From: Klebsormidium nitens
Taxonomy: Eukaryota > Streptophyta > Klebsormidiophyceae > Klebsormidiales > Klebsormidiaceae
Assembly: GCA_000708835.1 (NCBI GenBank)
Contig: DF236954.1
Span: 108,647-172,646, forward strand
Direction: 5' to 3'
Length of the DNA stretch: 64,000 nucleotides
Part shown: positions 22,601 to 35,064 of the stretch, piece after piece
How the letters are laid out: every line of letters begins with the position of its first letter
Numbering within the stretch: the first letter of the stretch is position 1
Made by a program: the position numbers and the translations under genes
The notes under the pieces: generated by a model
The model's database searches: none
Told to the model about the DNA's origin: nothing
Seen by the model: the letters and a program-made list of their open reading frames with translations, nothing else

Positions 22601-25600
22601 CTCTCTTGACGGCTTCCTCGAGGGCTTCTTGCCTGCGCAAAGACGTTAATCGTCTGGACCTTTCTCAGCGTAGGGATTTGGCAGCTTTCGTTTCGGTGGG
22701 TTTTGTGTCAAAAGTGCTTGGCTTCCATCTGGTAACAATTCTGCGCAACCAGGAAATATGGTTGATCCGGTCAGGAAAGTACCGACTTTCGAAGAGAGGC
22801 CTGCCTCCACTCCATACATCCTTTTCTAGGTTAGTCAATTCTAAGGTTAAGTTGTGGTGAGGTTGAAGGTAACATCGAAAAAAGCGGATCGGAAAAAGTT
22901 CACGTGCTCCGCACCCGTGCACACCCTAAACCGCCTTCCTAACTCACCCCATCCCAGTAGTAGAGCTTGAACTCAATAAACCTAATCCTGGGACCAATTT
23001 CCAATATTTTAGGGGCAGGCCGAGGTGTGCTTCTCGGAGTACAAGGCCGGGCTCGCCGCGCATGGCGTCTCCCCAGCCACGCCGGAAAGTTGCCGCGTGA
23101 CCGCCGCGACCGCCCTTCTGAACATCGGCTGCTACAACTACTCCACGCTCCAGCAGCAGGTCTCCACGCGCTACTTCCACTACTTCGACGGCAACTGCAC
23201 ACACAGCGGAGGCGGCGATTGCAGCCACTGCTCGCAAACGCTGCTCGACGTGGGGAACGAGCTTGCGAACACCACAAGCGTCGCGTACCTGAACGCGTGC
23301 CAGCAACTGGTCGTGCACCAATATTACCTGTGGCTCGCCAATGTTGAGTCAGTCCCCGAGCGCGGAAACTGTTACTACCAGTTCCCCCCGGGGCTGGAGC
23401 TCACGATGGTCCCCTTACTCCCGAGCAAAAGCGCCTCTAACATCGCACTCATAGCCGGGGTTAGTTGTGCGAGCGCGGTCGTGCTCCTTGGGGTATTGGC
23501 GATTGTTGCATTCGTCCTATGGCGACGTTATCCGCTGTACAAGGCCGAGTGGGACGCCGAGAAGAAGACGCTCGGCCGCTTGTCGTCGATACAACAGCGG
23601 GTCGTGGGGAACCGGTTGCAGGTCTTCACGAAAAGGCAGCTGAGCAAAGCGACTCAGGACTTCAGCGAGAGCCGTGTGGTTGGCGTCGGGGGATCCGGGA
23701 AAGTTTACGTTGGAGAGCTGAACGGGGACATCGTTGCAGTAAAGGACTCCACGTTTGGGTCCAACAATGATGGAGCCAAGGTAAGAAAGAACTTATTTTC
23801 TCGGGATTGAGTTACGGCTCTACATTGAAGACACGGACAGCCACTCGCATTCTCGACTTCCCCTTGAAGCAGGTTCTTGATTGTTTTGAAGCGCTCTTGC
23901 AAGACTGCCGAAGTCAGACAACTGCTCTTTTTGAAGAAGGCGTTCTCGTAGAGAAGTAGCTTCGTAGCAAGAAACCTGGACACCAGCTTATCGGGATTGC
24001 GTAACAGCTGTACCGACATGAGGACCTTTAGAGTACCTGCTTGGGCGATTGCTATATGATGGTTTGATTCATAACTTGTTCATAATTCGCTCAACTCCGA
24101 TGATTCTCGAGCAGTCCTATCGTAATTTGCGTCTTGTCGGAACGCCACATTTTATCGTCAATCCGGAAACATATGACGCTCTTTCGTTCTCACAACCTGA
24201 CAGGTATTTCTTGCCATACCACAGACCTCTCTTGCAATGATCAGAAAGCGCACGGAGTACCGGTAACAGACCTTGTGAAGGGCATCAAAGCGGACGTGAA
24301 GCTTTCCCGACTTCGTCGAAGGGCACTTGATAAGCTACTAAACCGGGTTCTTAACCCATTGATCTACCTGTCTTTGTTGCAGGAAGCATGGAACGAGGTT
24401 GCGACTCTGGCCCAGTATCGGCACCGTCATCTAGTGGTCCTCAAGGGCTGCTGCCTCACTGGTTCAAACTCCTTGTGAGGCTTCCTTTTCAATCCCATCA
24501 ACTGATCTGCAAGCGGCCAGGCTGTCGGGGCTTTTGAGTTTCCGTAGCTCTCAGCTCTTCAACATGAATTGGACTTTCAGTCGCTCTTTCGTAGGTTGCT
24601 CTACTCTGTTCTGTTGAGATTGGCAGCTCGTAGGCCACACCTCTTTTGAATGCAGTCTGGTACGTTATCCCTAAACCTTTGTACGCTTCAGACCTAATCC
24701 CTTGTCGTTGCCAGATTTGCCAGGGCACAACAACAACCTGCACTGGTTGCCGTGCCAATTTTCTGCTTGCCCCTGGGGTTACGGAGCGAAGAGAGCAGTC
24801 TAGTATAGTTTTCTTGGTTGTCAGTCAGGGATTTCCCAACAGATTGGAGAGAACGACCGCTGAACTAAAAAGTCGCTTCCCCGGGTTTAATCAAACCCAA
24901 CCCCTGAGCCCGAAGCTAACATGCTCCGCACCCATACCCACCTTTAACCCCCACCTAACCCCACCTGTCCCCGGCCGTGACCTACAACATAGCCGGTAAT
25001 TCAGAACAAAATCAAAACTAAACCGCTAAACCGATCCTGTCCTCCCTTCCGCAGCCTGGTCTACGAGTTCATGGAGCAAGGCAGCGTCGAAGACCATCTG
25101 TGCCCTACGGCGGCCGTCTCGGCTGGCCGCGCCACTGAGAGCAGTGTGCGCGCGCAGTTTTTGAATTGGCCCACCCGAGACAAGATCGCCCTGGGGACGG
25201 CCAAGGGGCTTGCCTACCTGCACGAGGTGAGCCCCGTCTTACAGGGCGGTCACAATTGAGTTCTCAGGGAAGTGGGAAACGTTCTCTGAGGGGTTCCATG
25301 CTCCCCGAGAATCTGTTTGGTCGTATTTCCGTCAGGATGCGTGGCGCAGAAGCTCAAAAGCCTCGCGTGATTCGTAGTCAGACAGATTGTCCGGGGAGGA
25401 AGCGCCAACCGTTCCTTCGTGTTGATACCGGCGCTCGTAAGGCATAGTCGTGTCGAATTCCTGGGGGAGATTCCCCTTTTTCGTCCCTGAAGGACGGAGA
25501 GTCGGTGCGCCCCGGAAAACCTATTTGTGAACGCCCAATCAGACATAAGGAGAGGCTGCAGACCAGAACTTGCGATACACACAGTGAAGCTGGACTACGA

Positions 25601-28569
25601 TGTTGGATCGAGTGATATATTTTGCTGTTGCTGTACGGGGCTGATCTTTAGATCCGGGTTACCGAGGCCTGTTTTTTGCGATCTGAATCGTCAGCAGATC
25701 AAGTGTCCGCTGCATGGGCGAGCTTCACGAAAGGGGCTTCGAATTGGCGCACGCTTTTTTCAATCTGTTCATAGAATCGGATAAATTCTGCAGAACGCTG
25801 CAATGACAGAATTGTCGCACGTTACAACATCGTGGAACAAATCATGGCTTTGTTTCTGGGCGAGGAGCGGAACAAGGAAGCCGGGGTCGTCCCACCGAAG
25901 CCTTCCTCCTATGATCGCCTGAACTCTCTTAGCTTGCGAGTCCTGCAGCCGAGACGAAAGCTGTTAATCGAATAAAGAGCGGTCAAAGCGTAGACAATTG
26001 AAAATCTGGTCGGTATGGTTCCCTAAGGAAACTTTGAGTAGGGGTGTGCCCACCTTTCTCTTTGCGAGGAAAGAAAAAAGAAAAACAAGAGAACAAGTGC
26101 CACCTTGTCCTCCTCAGGAGTGCAAACCACGGTGCATTCATCGAGACGTGAAGCTGAGCAACATCCTGCTGGCCAACGATTTCGAACCCAAGCTGGCCGA
26201 CTTCGGACTGGCAAGGCGGACGGACCCACAGGACACACACGTCACCACAGGTCAGTGTCTCTGTCTTGAAGGTAGCACGCACAGTAGTCGGTGGTTCAGC
26301 TCGTCCAGCGCAAGCGCATCCGGCGCATTCCTTTCCGAGAGGTATGATGATGTAGGCATGATGTGAACCCGAATGTTTGCTTTCTACTCAATCATTCTCC
26401 GGCTTGTGCTAAAGAAAGAACTCCTGTGGGTGCAATCCAGATCTTTACCTTTCTAACCATGCTCTGCGAAGCTTCCCAAAAGGTTGAGTATTGCCCTTAC
26501 CAATTTGTCTTAGTCTCAGCATGTTTGATGCTGAGAAGCGCCGAGCGAATCACGCTTGATCTCTTTCCCCCATCTTTTTATTGGTCGTCACCCCCTGTCG
26601 CGCGCTTCTATCATCAGCGACCACTTTCCAGTGTATCTTGCTTCGTTGCCTGCAGCGATCGCCGGCACGTGGGGCTACTTGAGCCCCGAGTACATGGCCA
26701 CCGGGAAGCTCACCGAGAAGAGTGACGTGTACAGCTTCGGGGTGGTGCTGCTCTGCCTCGTGGCCGGGCGACGGCCCACTCAATCCAACGCACCAGAAGA
26801 GCAAGTACATATTTTGAAGGCACGTTCTTCGTCGTTTGCTCGAAAAGTATCTGAGTGAGGTTTATAAAGACGTCTTCTTTTGAGGATTCCACGCAATGCC
26901 CCTTCATTTGATTTGTACAAAAAGACCTAGGGTTGAAACGATGTACCTCCCGCTCATTCGAAGGTGATTGCCCTTTCACCCGAGTAGAAGATGCTGACTA
27001 AGATTCATTTCAAAGTCCGCAACACTGGCGGAACTTGTTCAAAGTTACTCACTTAGACCAAGTTCATGTAGTGCGCTGCAATTTAGCCCGGTGGAACCAT
27101 CTTTCAACAGGGTCTCGTTTTCGTTTCGTTTCCATGACGCAAGCATTCTCGGCAAGGGGATCCGGCTACCCCACATCTCCCCGCAGGGAAAAAGTTGTCG
27201 TCGGTCAACTTTAAGCCCCTTCCCGACTTCCATTTACCTCCAACAAATACGGTTTGCGAAACCAACAGAAGGTGACCCGGTTCTAAAAGCGCTACTTACA
27301 ATCCGCCAGATTCACCTGGCGGAATGGGCGTGGGCCCTGGCGGAACGGAGCGAGCTCGAGCAGCTGATCGACCCGCGGCTCGAGGGGGAGCGACACGAGT
27401 TCGCGGCGAACATGGAGCGCATGACTAAGGTGAGGAGTCGCTTCACCTTTTGCATTTTCCGTTCTGCACCACGTGAGAGCCAGCCGTGTGTCTGCTCTTG
27501 GAAGATGCGCAGGGAACAATTAAGAGTAACCCCGATTGCAAGGCAGTACTTGCCACATCGCCGCGGACGTAATCACGTGGCATCGGAGAAGCGCAATGCG
27601 CTGTTCTCTCTGTAGTCGCCGGAACAGAATCGGTCCCCCGACGCCGAAGTCGTCTTTGTTGTGACTTGAAGGTCACAGGTCGCTTTCAGTCTTGATCTGG
27701 GGTTGGCGCAGCTTTTGCTGTCGCCGAATTGGAGTTGCGTTGTAGGACGTTACGGAGCTCGCAAGTGAAGCTGGCTAAGAACTCATCGTCTCTGGAGCCC
27801 TTTAAACGGAGCCTTTTTGCCTAGTCAGGCCCTTTCTGACGTCTTTTCTCGCGTCCATTAAGCTGGTCGGGTGCTTTTGGTTCGCCAAGAGCTCGAGAGG
27901 CGTTGACATGGAATTTCCGCCGACATGTATAGAGGCAGCACTGCGTGCATTGCATTCGCCCTAAGATGTCTGTGTCAGCTTTTTCCGGGCGCTAGAAGTA
28001 TGGCTGGCGATTCCTGTTCCATTACTCTCACGTCCTGAGAATCGGCTAATCTAGTTTTTCAACTAAGAAGTCTCCTTTCAACTTTAAAGATTTCGGTGGA
28101 GTCTTCGATCCGCTGCGCAACGGACATGCCACGTCCTTCAAGCGAAGTCGGCGCCCATCCTCAATTTTGAATCAGATGAGGCCACAGTTCTGCAGCTCCG
28201 TTCCACTCGCCAATCATGCGCAAGCTGTAAGAATCTCCTTTTTTACTGTTCTTCTCCTTCCCGTCCTCGATACTTTCCAAGTCTGAACCTCCCGTGGTTT
28301 GCCGTCATCTGCAGGTTGCCCTGCTGTGCGTCCACACGGCGGCCAGCGTCCGGCCCAGCATGCGGCAGTGCGCGGACATGCTCATGGGACGAATGGAGGT
28401 CCCCCGACTCCCGAGGCGGCTTCCCTCCCTCTATACAGTCTCCTCGTTGGCATCGTCTGATCCCGAAAGTTCAGCGGGGCTCTCCTCGGGGCAACTGAGC
28501 TCGATCCTAAGCAGGGGCGCCGGGATTTTGTCCATGTCAAGTGACTACGACCCGAAAAGCGTCCCGTAA
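19667..28569 (+). CDS. Cysteine-rich (SPARK-like) receptor kinase 1
   Basis: Twelve exons join in frame: 19667-19904, 20502-20668, 20999-21152, 21516-21641, 22038-22306, 23013-23780, 24383-24474, 25055-25226, 26118-26250, 26656-26804, 27310-27429, 28315-28569; about 880 residues. A signal peptide ([12 protein letters not shown]) is followed by a Cys-rich ectodomain to about residue 440. It shows two similar blocks, each with a CC pair (SCC, RCC) and later Cys clusters (CGLC, CSHC), as in SPARK domains of plant receptors. One membrane helix lies at about 461-488 ([20 protein letters not shown]). The kinase has glycine loop [13 protein letters not shown] lysine near 562, HRD near 670-672, DFG at 690-692 and [10 protein letters not shown]; all catalytic residues are present, so an active RD Ser/Thr kinase is expected. 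It would act at the plasma membrane; the ligand is unknown. Calling the ectodomain SPARK rests on cysteine spacing only. Confidence 0.9.
21716..21752. repeat. Perfect 14-bp inverted repeat in receptor-kinase 1 intron 4
   Basis: Arms CAATCTTGTTTCAA and TTGAAACAAGATTG are exact reverse complements separated by 9 bases. It sits about 75 bp inside the intron after exon 4. It could form a hairpin in the pre-mRNA or be the remnant of a small foldback element. The paralogous intron in receptor kinase 2 shows no obvious equivalent. Confidence 0.7.
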
Positions 28570-29760
28570 GGATTGGTTGCTTTTTCAATGGCCCGTCATC
28601 TGCGACTTCAAAACACCAAGAGGTGTTCACGGCTTCTGGCTTTCTGAGCGACGAGGCCACATAATTTCAAAGCTACACAAGTATAGGATTTGTCAAAAAG
28701 GTGTGTAATAGTGAGGATGGTAAAAGCACCACTCGGGTTGATATCAGGCGAGATAATATTACGATACCGTATTATAGTGTCTGTTTAGTTGCAATGGAGG
28801 AAACTCTCGAGGCGTCTTGATTTCCCGGGGCCAGGTAAAAAAAATGGTATTTATTTTCAGAAGTTCAATGCCGTCGATGGATCTTAAGCTGGTACGTGGT
28901 TTGGCCCAATTACAGACAGGTTTCAGTCTGCGACTGGGTACGATGGCGGTAAGCTAGCTGAGCAGATCAGTCTGGGGTTTCCCGGGTTACAATCAATGAT
29001 GTATACTAACACTGATCGGTGCTTGAAGTCAGACTTGCGGTATACGCACACAAACATGCATATGTGAAGTTGATAAGATTGACGCATAATTCGGATGCTT
29101 ATGATGTAGTACAAATGACATGGCACAGCGTAACATGCACACAGAGTTCAAGCTTGGATCAAGATGCACCTTCCAACCGATTCGATCTCACGTTAGTGCA
29201 TGCTGGTTGTGATACATGCGGGCCTGACCCATGTCCCCTTAGACAATTAGGGTCAAGTTTTGAACTGACAACCTGCTTCATTGGAGTTTACACTATAGTG
29301 GACAACATTCCTGGCGCATGTCGGTATAGTGATTCGATGGATAACACCAAATTCTTGACCTGCAATTCACGTAGCAAAGCAACGTGGCTGGTGTAGCAAC
29401 ACCGCCAAATGTGACTGCAGTCAACAGTGTTGTAGCTAGTGAGAATCGGTCACCTTGCCGATCTATGCATGGCCGGCTATAATCGATTAGAGAATCCGAA
29501 GAAGCAATATGCGAGCACTTCTTGACCAGAGACAAGTTCCGAAGTGACGCTATTGACTGCTCTAAGCTATGTTTTGGACAAGCTTTGGACGGAAATTGCT
29601 GTCTTATGTACATGCAAACAAAACTTGGGCGGAACTAGCGAAATAGGGACTCCGGGTAGGATATTGGCGGAACTCGGACTACACTCAACCGGTTGCGCCA
29701 CGATCTCTGGCAGCCTCTCAACTCAATCTTGGTGACGCAGGCTTATGGTACAGATAAGCT
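28570..29760. other. Convergent intergenic region
   Basis: About 1.2 kb between the stops of receptor kinase 1 (+) and the DAO-Rieske gene (-), holding both 3' UTRs. It is AT-richer than the flanking exons. No coding, RNA-gene or repeat signal was found. Confidence 0.6.
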
Positions 29761-32700
29761 TCACTTCAACACACCAGGCAAGGGCGTCAGGTCCAGGGTG
29801 GACGGTCCTTCAATGTTTTCACCCTTTTTGTCGAAGCAAGACCCGTGGCAGGGACAGTTCCACTCCTTGTCCGAGGGGTTCCATTGAAGCAAGCAACCGA
29901 GATGCGGGCAGACCGCGCTGTATGCATGAGTCTGGCCCTGCAAGTAGCAGTCAATGCGTGTTATGGTCGGAAAGGACGTTGATGATATATCCCATTTGCT
30001 ATTAAATCTGCGGCCAAGATGATTGCGGAATGGTCGTCTCAAACCCCAAGATCATCGCAAAAACGGCAGGATTGCAGTTGTTCCAGCTTGAACAACAGGG
30101 CATGTATGGTCGCGGGGACCTCCGCCGTTATGGCTTTTGGCACAGCCCCCAGATTGCCATGCATCATATGGCAGCACTGCCTTGCTTATTAATGTCCAAA
30201 GCACACTCATCGCCCCTGGGAATCCATCTCCTTTGACTTGATCACGGGCATTCGCGGGATCAGGTGGGGTCAATCCTGGCACTCTTTACAACAATTGCAA
30301 AATACTTTTAAAAAACAAAAAGTTTGACACGTGACTTGGCTGGCCAGCCCACCTGTGGGTCCTTGTAGACAGCGACCTTGCGCAGGCCCTTCTGGATGGT
30401 GCAGCCCGAGTCTGGGGCCAAGTCCTCAATGTCCTGGTTGCGCAGCTGGGGCGTCACCTGGTTCACAACGCTCTGCATGCAAGCGAAGTGTTGTCACGCT
30501 TTGAACCCGAACCACCGCAAGTGCTTGCCGCAGGTGATGACTGATATGCAAATAGATGGCCGCATGCGAAATACCCACCAGCACAAAGCTGCCACCGCAG
30601 CACAATCAATGCCTCTCCAAGGTGTTTTGAGTGTCAAACAGAATTCTTGTAAGCCACATAACTGCACAGCTTTTGGCTACACAATCTCAGCTATACAATG
30701 TAACAAGTACCAAGGTGCTCACCTGTATTGTGTTCCACAGATACATGGGGTGCAGGGTCGGGATGAACGGCAGGCCCCTCAGCTTGCGCCCGGGGCTGTA
30801 AATGTCAGCGTACGGGTTGGAGCGGCCCAGCACAGCATCTGCAGGCCACAAGAGCACATCTTACCAACAGGACCTCGCCTCGCAGATATGCACCATCAAG
30901 CCAGAAGCCACAGACCGCATGCTTTGTCATCGAACTTGTGTTGCACGCAGTAGGGCGCAGGCAGGAGAGATGCCGCACAAAAGGTAAAACTGCTGCAACT
31001 TTGTGACTTTGAAAATCAGCATCAAGACAACCTTGTTTGAAGCTGAGTTTGGGTGGGGAGTGACGGAGGTTGTTCTCATTCGGGTGTCACTCAAGCTGCT
31101 TACATCTGTGACTCATAAACACCAATCGCGCCAAACTATCGCTTGCGAACCACCGTTACACCAGAAAGGCCCTTTGAACAGTAACACAGAGATTAGAGGG
31201 TAAGGGGGCGGACATAGATACGAGACTGGGCAGAAAGAGCTCATTCCAGCCGCACCTGCGATGATGGTGCCACCCAATGTGCCGCCAGTCAGGACCAGGC
31301 CACAGTCACCCGTCCCCACGTAGACGCCGCTGAAGGGAACCGGGTCTTGGCCGTACATGCCCAGCTTCTCGATTGGCACAGTGATCTGCATAGCAGCCAC
31401 AGGAGCCTTTCAAATCATGCAACAGCGGTTCTGTTCACTATCGAATCAGTTTTGAGTGCTGTGAGGCGTCAGTATGGTTTGTTCCGCATGAACAAGGTTC
31501 ATGCAAGATGCACAGTTAGCCTTTCCCAGAAGCCTGGCCCGTCAGCGCAGATGGTTCGGAATCAGAGGTTACCGACATGCCCACCAGCCCACCACCACCG
31601 CATAGTCTTAGTTGCAAGGTTTCTGTTGTAAGTCTAGCTCCGAAGGGCACTGTGGGCAATATACTGGATATGTCCTTCTGTGAACATGGTAAAGCAGCCA
31701 GTCACTGTCAGAGACACAGTGCCTCACCAAGTAGCGCCACTGCTGCGGGCTGTCTCGCATCTAGAGCCAACGCTTGCATATGCTCGACCTATTCTGCTGC
31801 TGACAGGAACATCGGGCCTCACCGTGTAGCTCCACTGGTGCAGGCGCTCCTGCACCTGGGGCCAGCGTGCGCGCGCATACCGCTCCAGCAGGCCAAATGG
31901 GTCACCATACTCGCCCGGCTTCTTGCCCTGGTCCGTGTCCTGCCCGGCAAAGACGAACTCAATGTTCGAGACAGCGCTTTGATCTAGTAGCGCTTCAATC
32001 TACTAACAGCCAGTTTCATCCCGTTAGCCCGGCAAAGACAAGCTCAATTTTGGAGACAGCGCTTTGATCTAGTGGCGCTTTGATCTAGTGGCGCTTCGAT
32101 CTAGTAACAGCCAACTTCATCCCATTATCCCAAATAGGTCGCCGTGATCGCTCGGCTTTTCACCCTTGTCTACGTTCTGCCAAGCAGTGAATCAACTCGT
32201 AACAGACAGGCGCATACGTCTGATATGACCGCTGAAACCGCAAGTTGCCATACAATCATCCGCAATGACCCTACGTCCCCGATCAGTTCTGTGTCTGGAC
32301 GGGACAACAGAACGCACCGCATAGAGCAAGCAATAAATCTGGAAAAACGGCCTGGTGTACCAGTCTGCACAAGACACCAGATGCCATCGTTGGACAATTC
32401 TTGATGCCCGCAACCGCACTTCGGGCGCTGTAAGGTACCAGCACCTGGCCCAGATCACAATGCCATATCTGCCTTGGCTATGTAATTCCCCACATACCTG
32501 CCCTCCGACGATCATCACGTCATGGGTGCGTCCGCCGTCTGCCAAGTGGACTGTGTGGGGTGGGGACGCGGTGTCGTAGAATATGGCGTCCTTCACAGAA
32601 CCCTTGGGCACCTTCAGCCCGATTGCGAACCTGCAGCCGCATTACGCAGGTGTCATCGCCTAGCCGCAACATGCATCTCGAAAAGTCTTGCAACACGCTT

Positions 32701-35064
32701 GAAAGGAACGGGGATGTCTGCAACAAGCAAGGTACCAGAGGATAAAGGATGAGGCCATCAAGCTGCGCCCAGTTGCTAGCAGCGCAGTGATCCAGCATCT
32801 GAACGGATCAGGTTGATCATGGTACTCCAGCGTTGAACCCCATGCTTGAAACATTCCTGTGGGGCTGCATGGCGCTCAGTCGTAGGCTTCATGCACTTCA
32901 CTGACTGCAATGCGCGCTTACCTCCGTTGAATCCCATGCTTAAAACATTCCTGTGGGGCTGCATGGCGCTCAATCGTAGGCTTCATGCACTTCACTAAAA
33001 GGAATTACGCGCTTACCTCCGGCGGACCACCTGCTTCCCATGCAGTGCAATGGCATGCACTGCAGAGTCCACAAGATTGCTGGTGATGGGGACGCCGGTT
33101 GCCACGACCACTGCCTGCCTGGCTGCCACGCGCTGTCCGCCCATGGTCGTCAGGTTGTTGCTGCTGTACTTGCGCACACGCGTCTTCTCAAAGACCTGTG
33201 CATGTGCACAATGACAAGTCCGTTTTGCGGGGTCGGAGCAGAGGGCCTGCTGGTCAGGATCACATGGTGCATTCCGAATTGGAAAGCAAGAGAGGAGAGA
33301 GAGGAAGCTGTAAATAGAGCGAACTTCTTAGGCGACAGATGCAGCCTGCTGTTGAGGGAGTCTTCAGGCCTACCTCCTCACGAGTTTGGCAACCACCGCA
33401 GCCAGGCATTGGGGCACTGCGAAGGGCCTGCCGCCCCATCAACCGTTATGATGCAAACAAAGCACCGCAGTTGCCTACCTGCCCCCCAGCCTTGACCACT
33501 GCTCCGGCAAGGCCGTTCAGGTACTCCACTGGGTTGAGGACTGCCTGGTTGGGCATCAGCAGACCGGACTTAACGCCACCAACAGCCTGGTTGCCCTCCA
33601 GGTCAACCTGCGGTGCACAGCAACTTGTTCACTGGGGGGGTGTTGACAGCAACCTTGCATGCATGCAGGCAGTTGTGCATCATGTCAGCTTGACCGAGAA
33701 TGAGCTTAAGAAGGCAAGGCTTTCTGAATGCACATATGCAAGTGCTTTGGAGGCCACAATTACTAGCCTCCGCCATCTGGCGCAACATGTCCGCACCTGG
33801 GCGCAATCTCGCAGGCCTGCATTGTGCATCGCTTGCAGCTCGCGCCCAAAGTTGGCGCTGGGGCTGCTCTTTGAGATGATGTACCCATCCACCTCACGGT
33901 AGCTGCAGTCAATGCGCTCCTCCTTGATAATCTGTGGCAGAACATCAAATGGAGCGTATTTGATCTTTAGCTACGATGATGCTGATTGCTGGTAACAAGT
34001 TGGCATACATATATAGGACACCACATGTTTGAGGTGCAATGAGGCAGGTACCAGGCACTGAATCACAGCCAAGCCATGCTAAGTGCATGCTAGAGAAGAC
34101 ACCAGCTACCCCAAGGCATAATGCCATGCAGTCTTGGCCTGTCCCGTGCCATACAGCCACTTTTGAGCCGCAATTGCCCCAGAGGCGTATGCTACAAGGG
34201 GGGGAAGAGCAACTTTTTAGCTGCAATCTCACCTGCTTGACGTGCGCCAGCGCAGCGACCTGGCTCTGGGCCACCAAGCGGGCCTTGTCTGCCCCATACA
34301 TGCTCTCCAGCTTCCCATAGGTGGTGGGGTTGCCATATGTCACGTCACCAGAAGCACGTCCAGTCTGGCCGGCAGCCACAACGCGGCTCTCAAGCACCCC
34401 CACCTTCTTGCCTGCCAGCATGAAAAGCGCAAGGTCAAAGACAAGGTGCTGACACAGAGGTTTAACCGACGCCCTTGCACACACCAGCTATACACGCCAC
34501 CGCAGCTGAGCACGCTGGCGCCTATTTGCAAGGCTATGACGGCTATCAGTAATAAGAGCAGCAATGACACGGAATAGCCACCTCGTGCTGAACAAGGGGC
34601 ACCGTGGCCAATGTAATGCAGGTCCCGCATGTGCCTCTTCAGCGACACCCACCTGCTTTTGCCAAAGCCAAGGCCGCCGTCAAGCCCACCACACCAGCGC
34701 CCACAACGACGACATCGAAAGATGCATCACGGTCCAGGGAGTCGAACCGCATCTGCTGCTGCTGCTGCTTCCAAGGGTTGTCCACCAGACCCGGCAGGCT
34801 GCCTGATCTCTGCTGAGGAGGTGCAACACCCGCCATCACAACAAACCTTCGACCACCCTGTGGCAATCTAATAGCTGCTGACTGCAAGAGCCTAGGCGTC
34901 CCTGTCGTGAGGAAGGTACTAACCAGCATCAGCTTGCTGGGCTTGGATGAAATGGTGATTCTGTTCAGGTTGCAGGCAGGCAACGGAACCGAAGCCTTTG
35001 TGGCGTGCCGTGGTTCGTGGCCTACTTTGGCCCAACCCAAACGCCTGCAAACGCCTGCCTGCAT
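29761..35064 (-). CDS. FAD-dependent (DAO) oxidoreductase with C-terminal Rieske [2Fe-2S] domain
   Basis: Eleven exons join in frame: 35064-34653, 34411-34233, 33931-33797, 33607-33479, 33195-33017, 32630-32498, 31939-31823, 31385-31256, 30838-30723, 30472-30353, 29937-29761; about 608 residues. ATG 35064 gives the longest form; ATG 34929 (MLVSTFLTTGTPRLLQ) is an alternative, and either leader looks like an organelle transit peptide. The Rossmann dinucleotide fold FDVVVVGAGVVGL (GxGxxG) starts near residue 116, then VLESRVVAAGQTGRASGDVT, a DAO substrate domain, and the C-terminal FAD loop GDCGLVLTGGTLGGT. The last exon is a complete Rieske centre: CPHLGC and CPCHGSC, giving two Cys and two His cluster ligands plus a disulphide Cys pair as in cytochrome bc/b6f Rieske proteins. 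Bacterial proteins of the YhfW type have the same order. The substrate is unknown; amine or amino-acid-like oxidation with electron transfer to the cluster is plausible. Several introns carry junction duplications. Confidence 0.88.
31896..32185. repeat. Decayed tandem copies of DAO-Rieske exon 7 start
   Basis: The segment 31896-31990, which covers the 5' part of exon 7 plus its acceptor, recurs partly at about 32031-32078 (CGGCAAAGACAAGCTCAATT..) and at about 32131-32185 (CAAATAGGTCGCCGTGATCG.. against CAAATGGGTCACCATACTCG). Between them a 17-bp unit (GCGCTTTGATCTAGTG) repeats three times. The intronic copies have lost the reading frame. Confidence 0.75.
32830..33021. repeat. 95-bp tandem duplication at the exon 5 donor of DAO-Rieske
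   Basis: Two units with about 95-bp period share CCCATGCTT.AAACATTCCTG, GGGGCTGCATGGCGCTCA and CGTAGGCTTCATGCACTTCACT, each ending in the donor-bearing GCGCTTACCTCCG. The real donor is the one at 33016; the copy near 32916 duplicates the last exon bases and the GTAAGC donor inside the intron. Confidence 0.85.
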
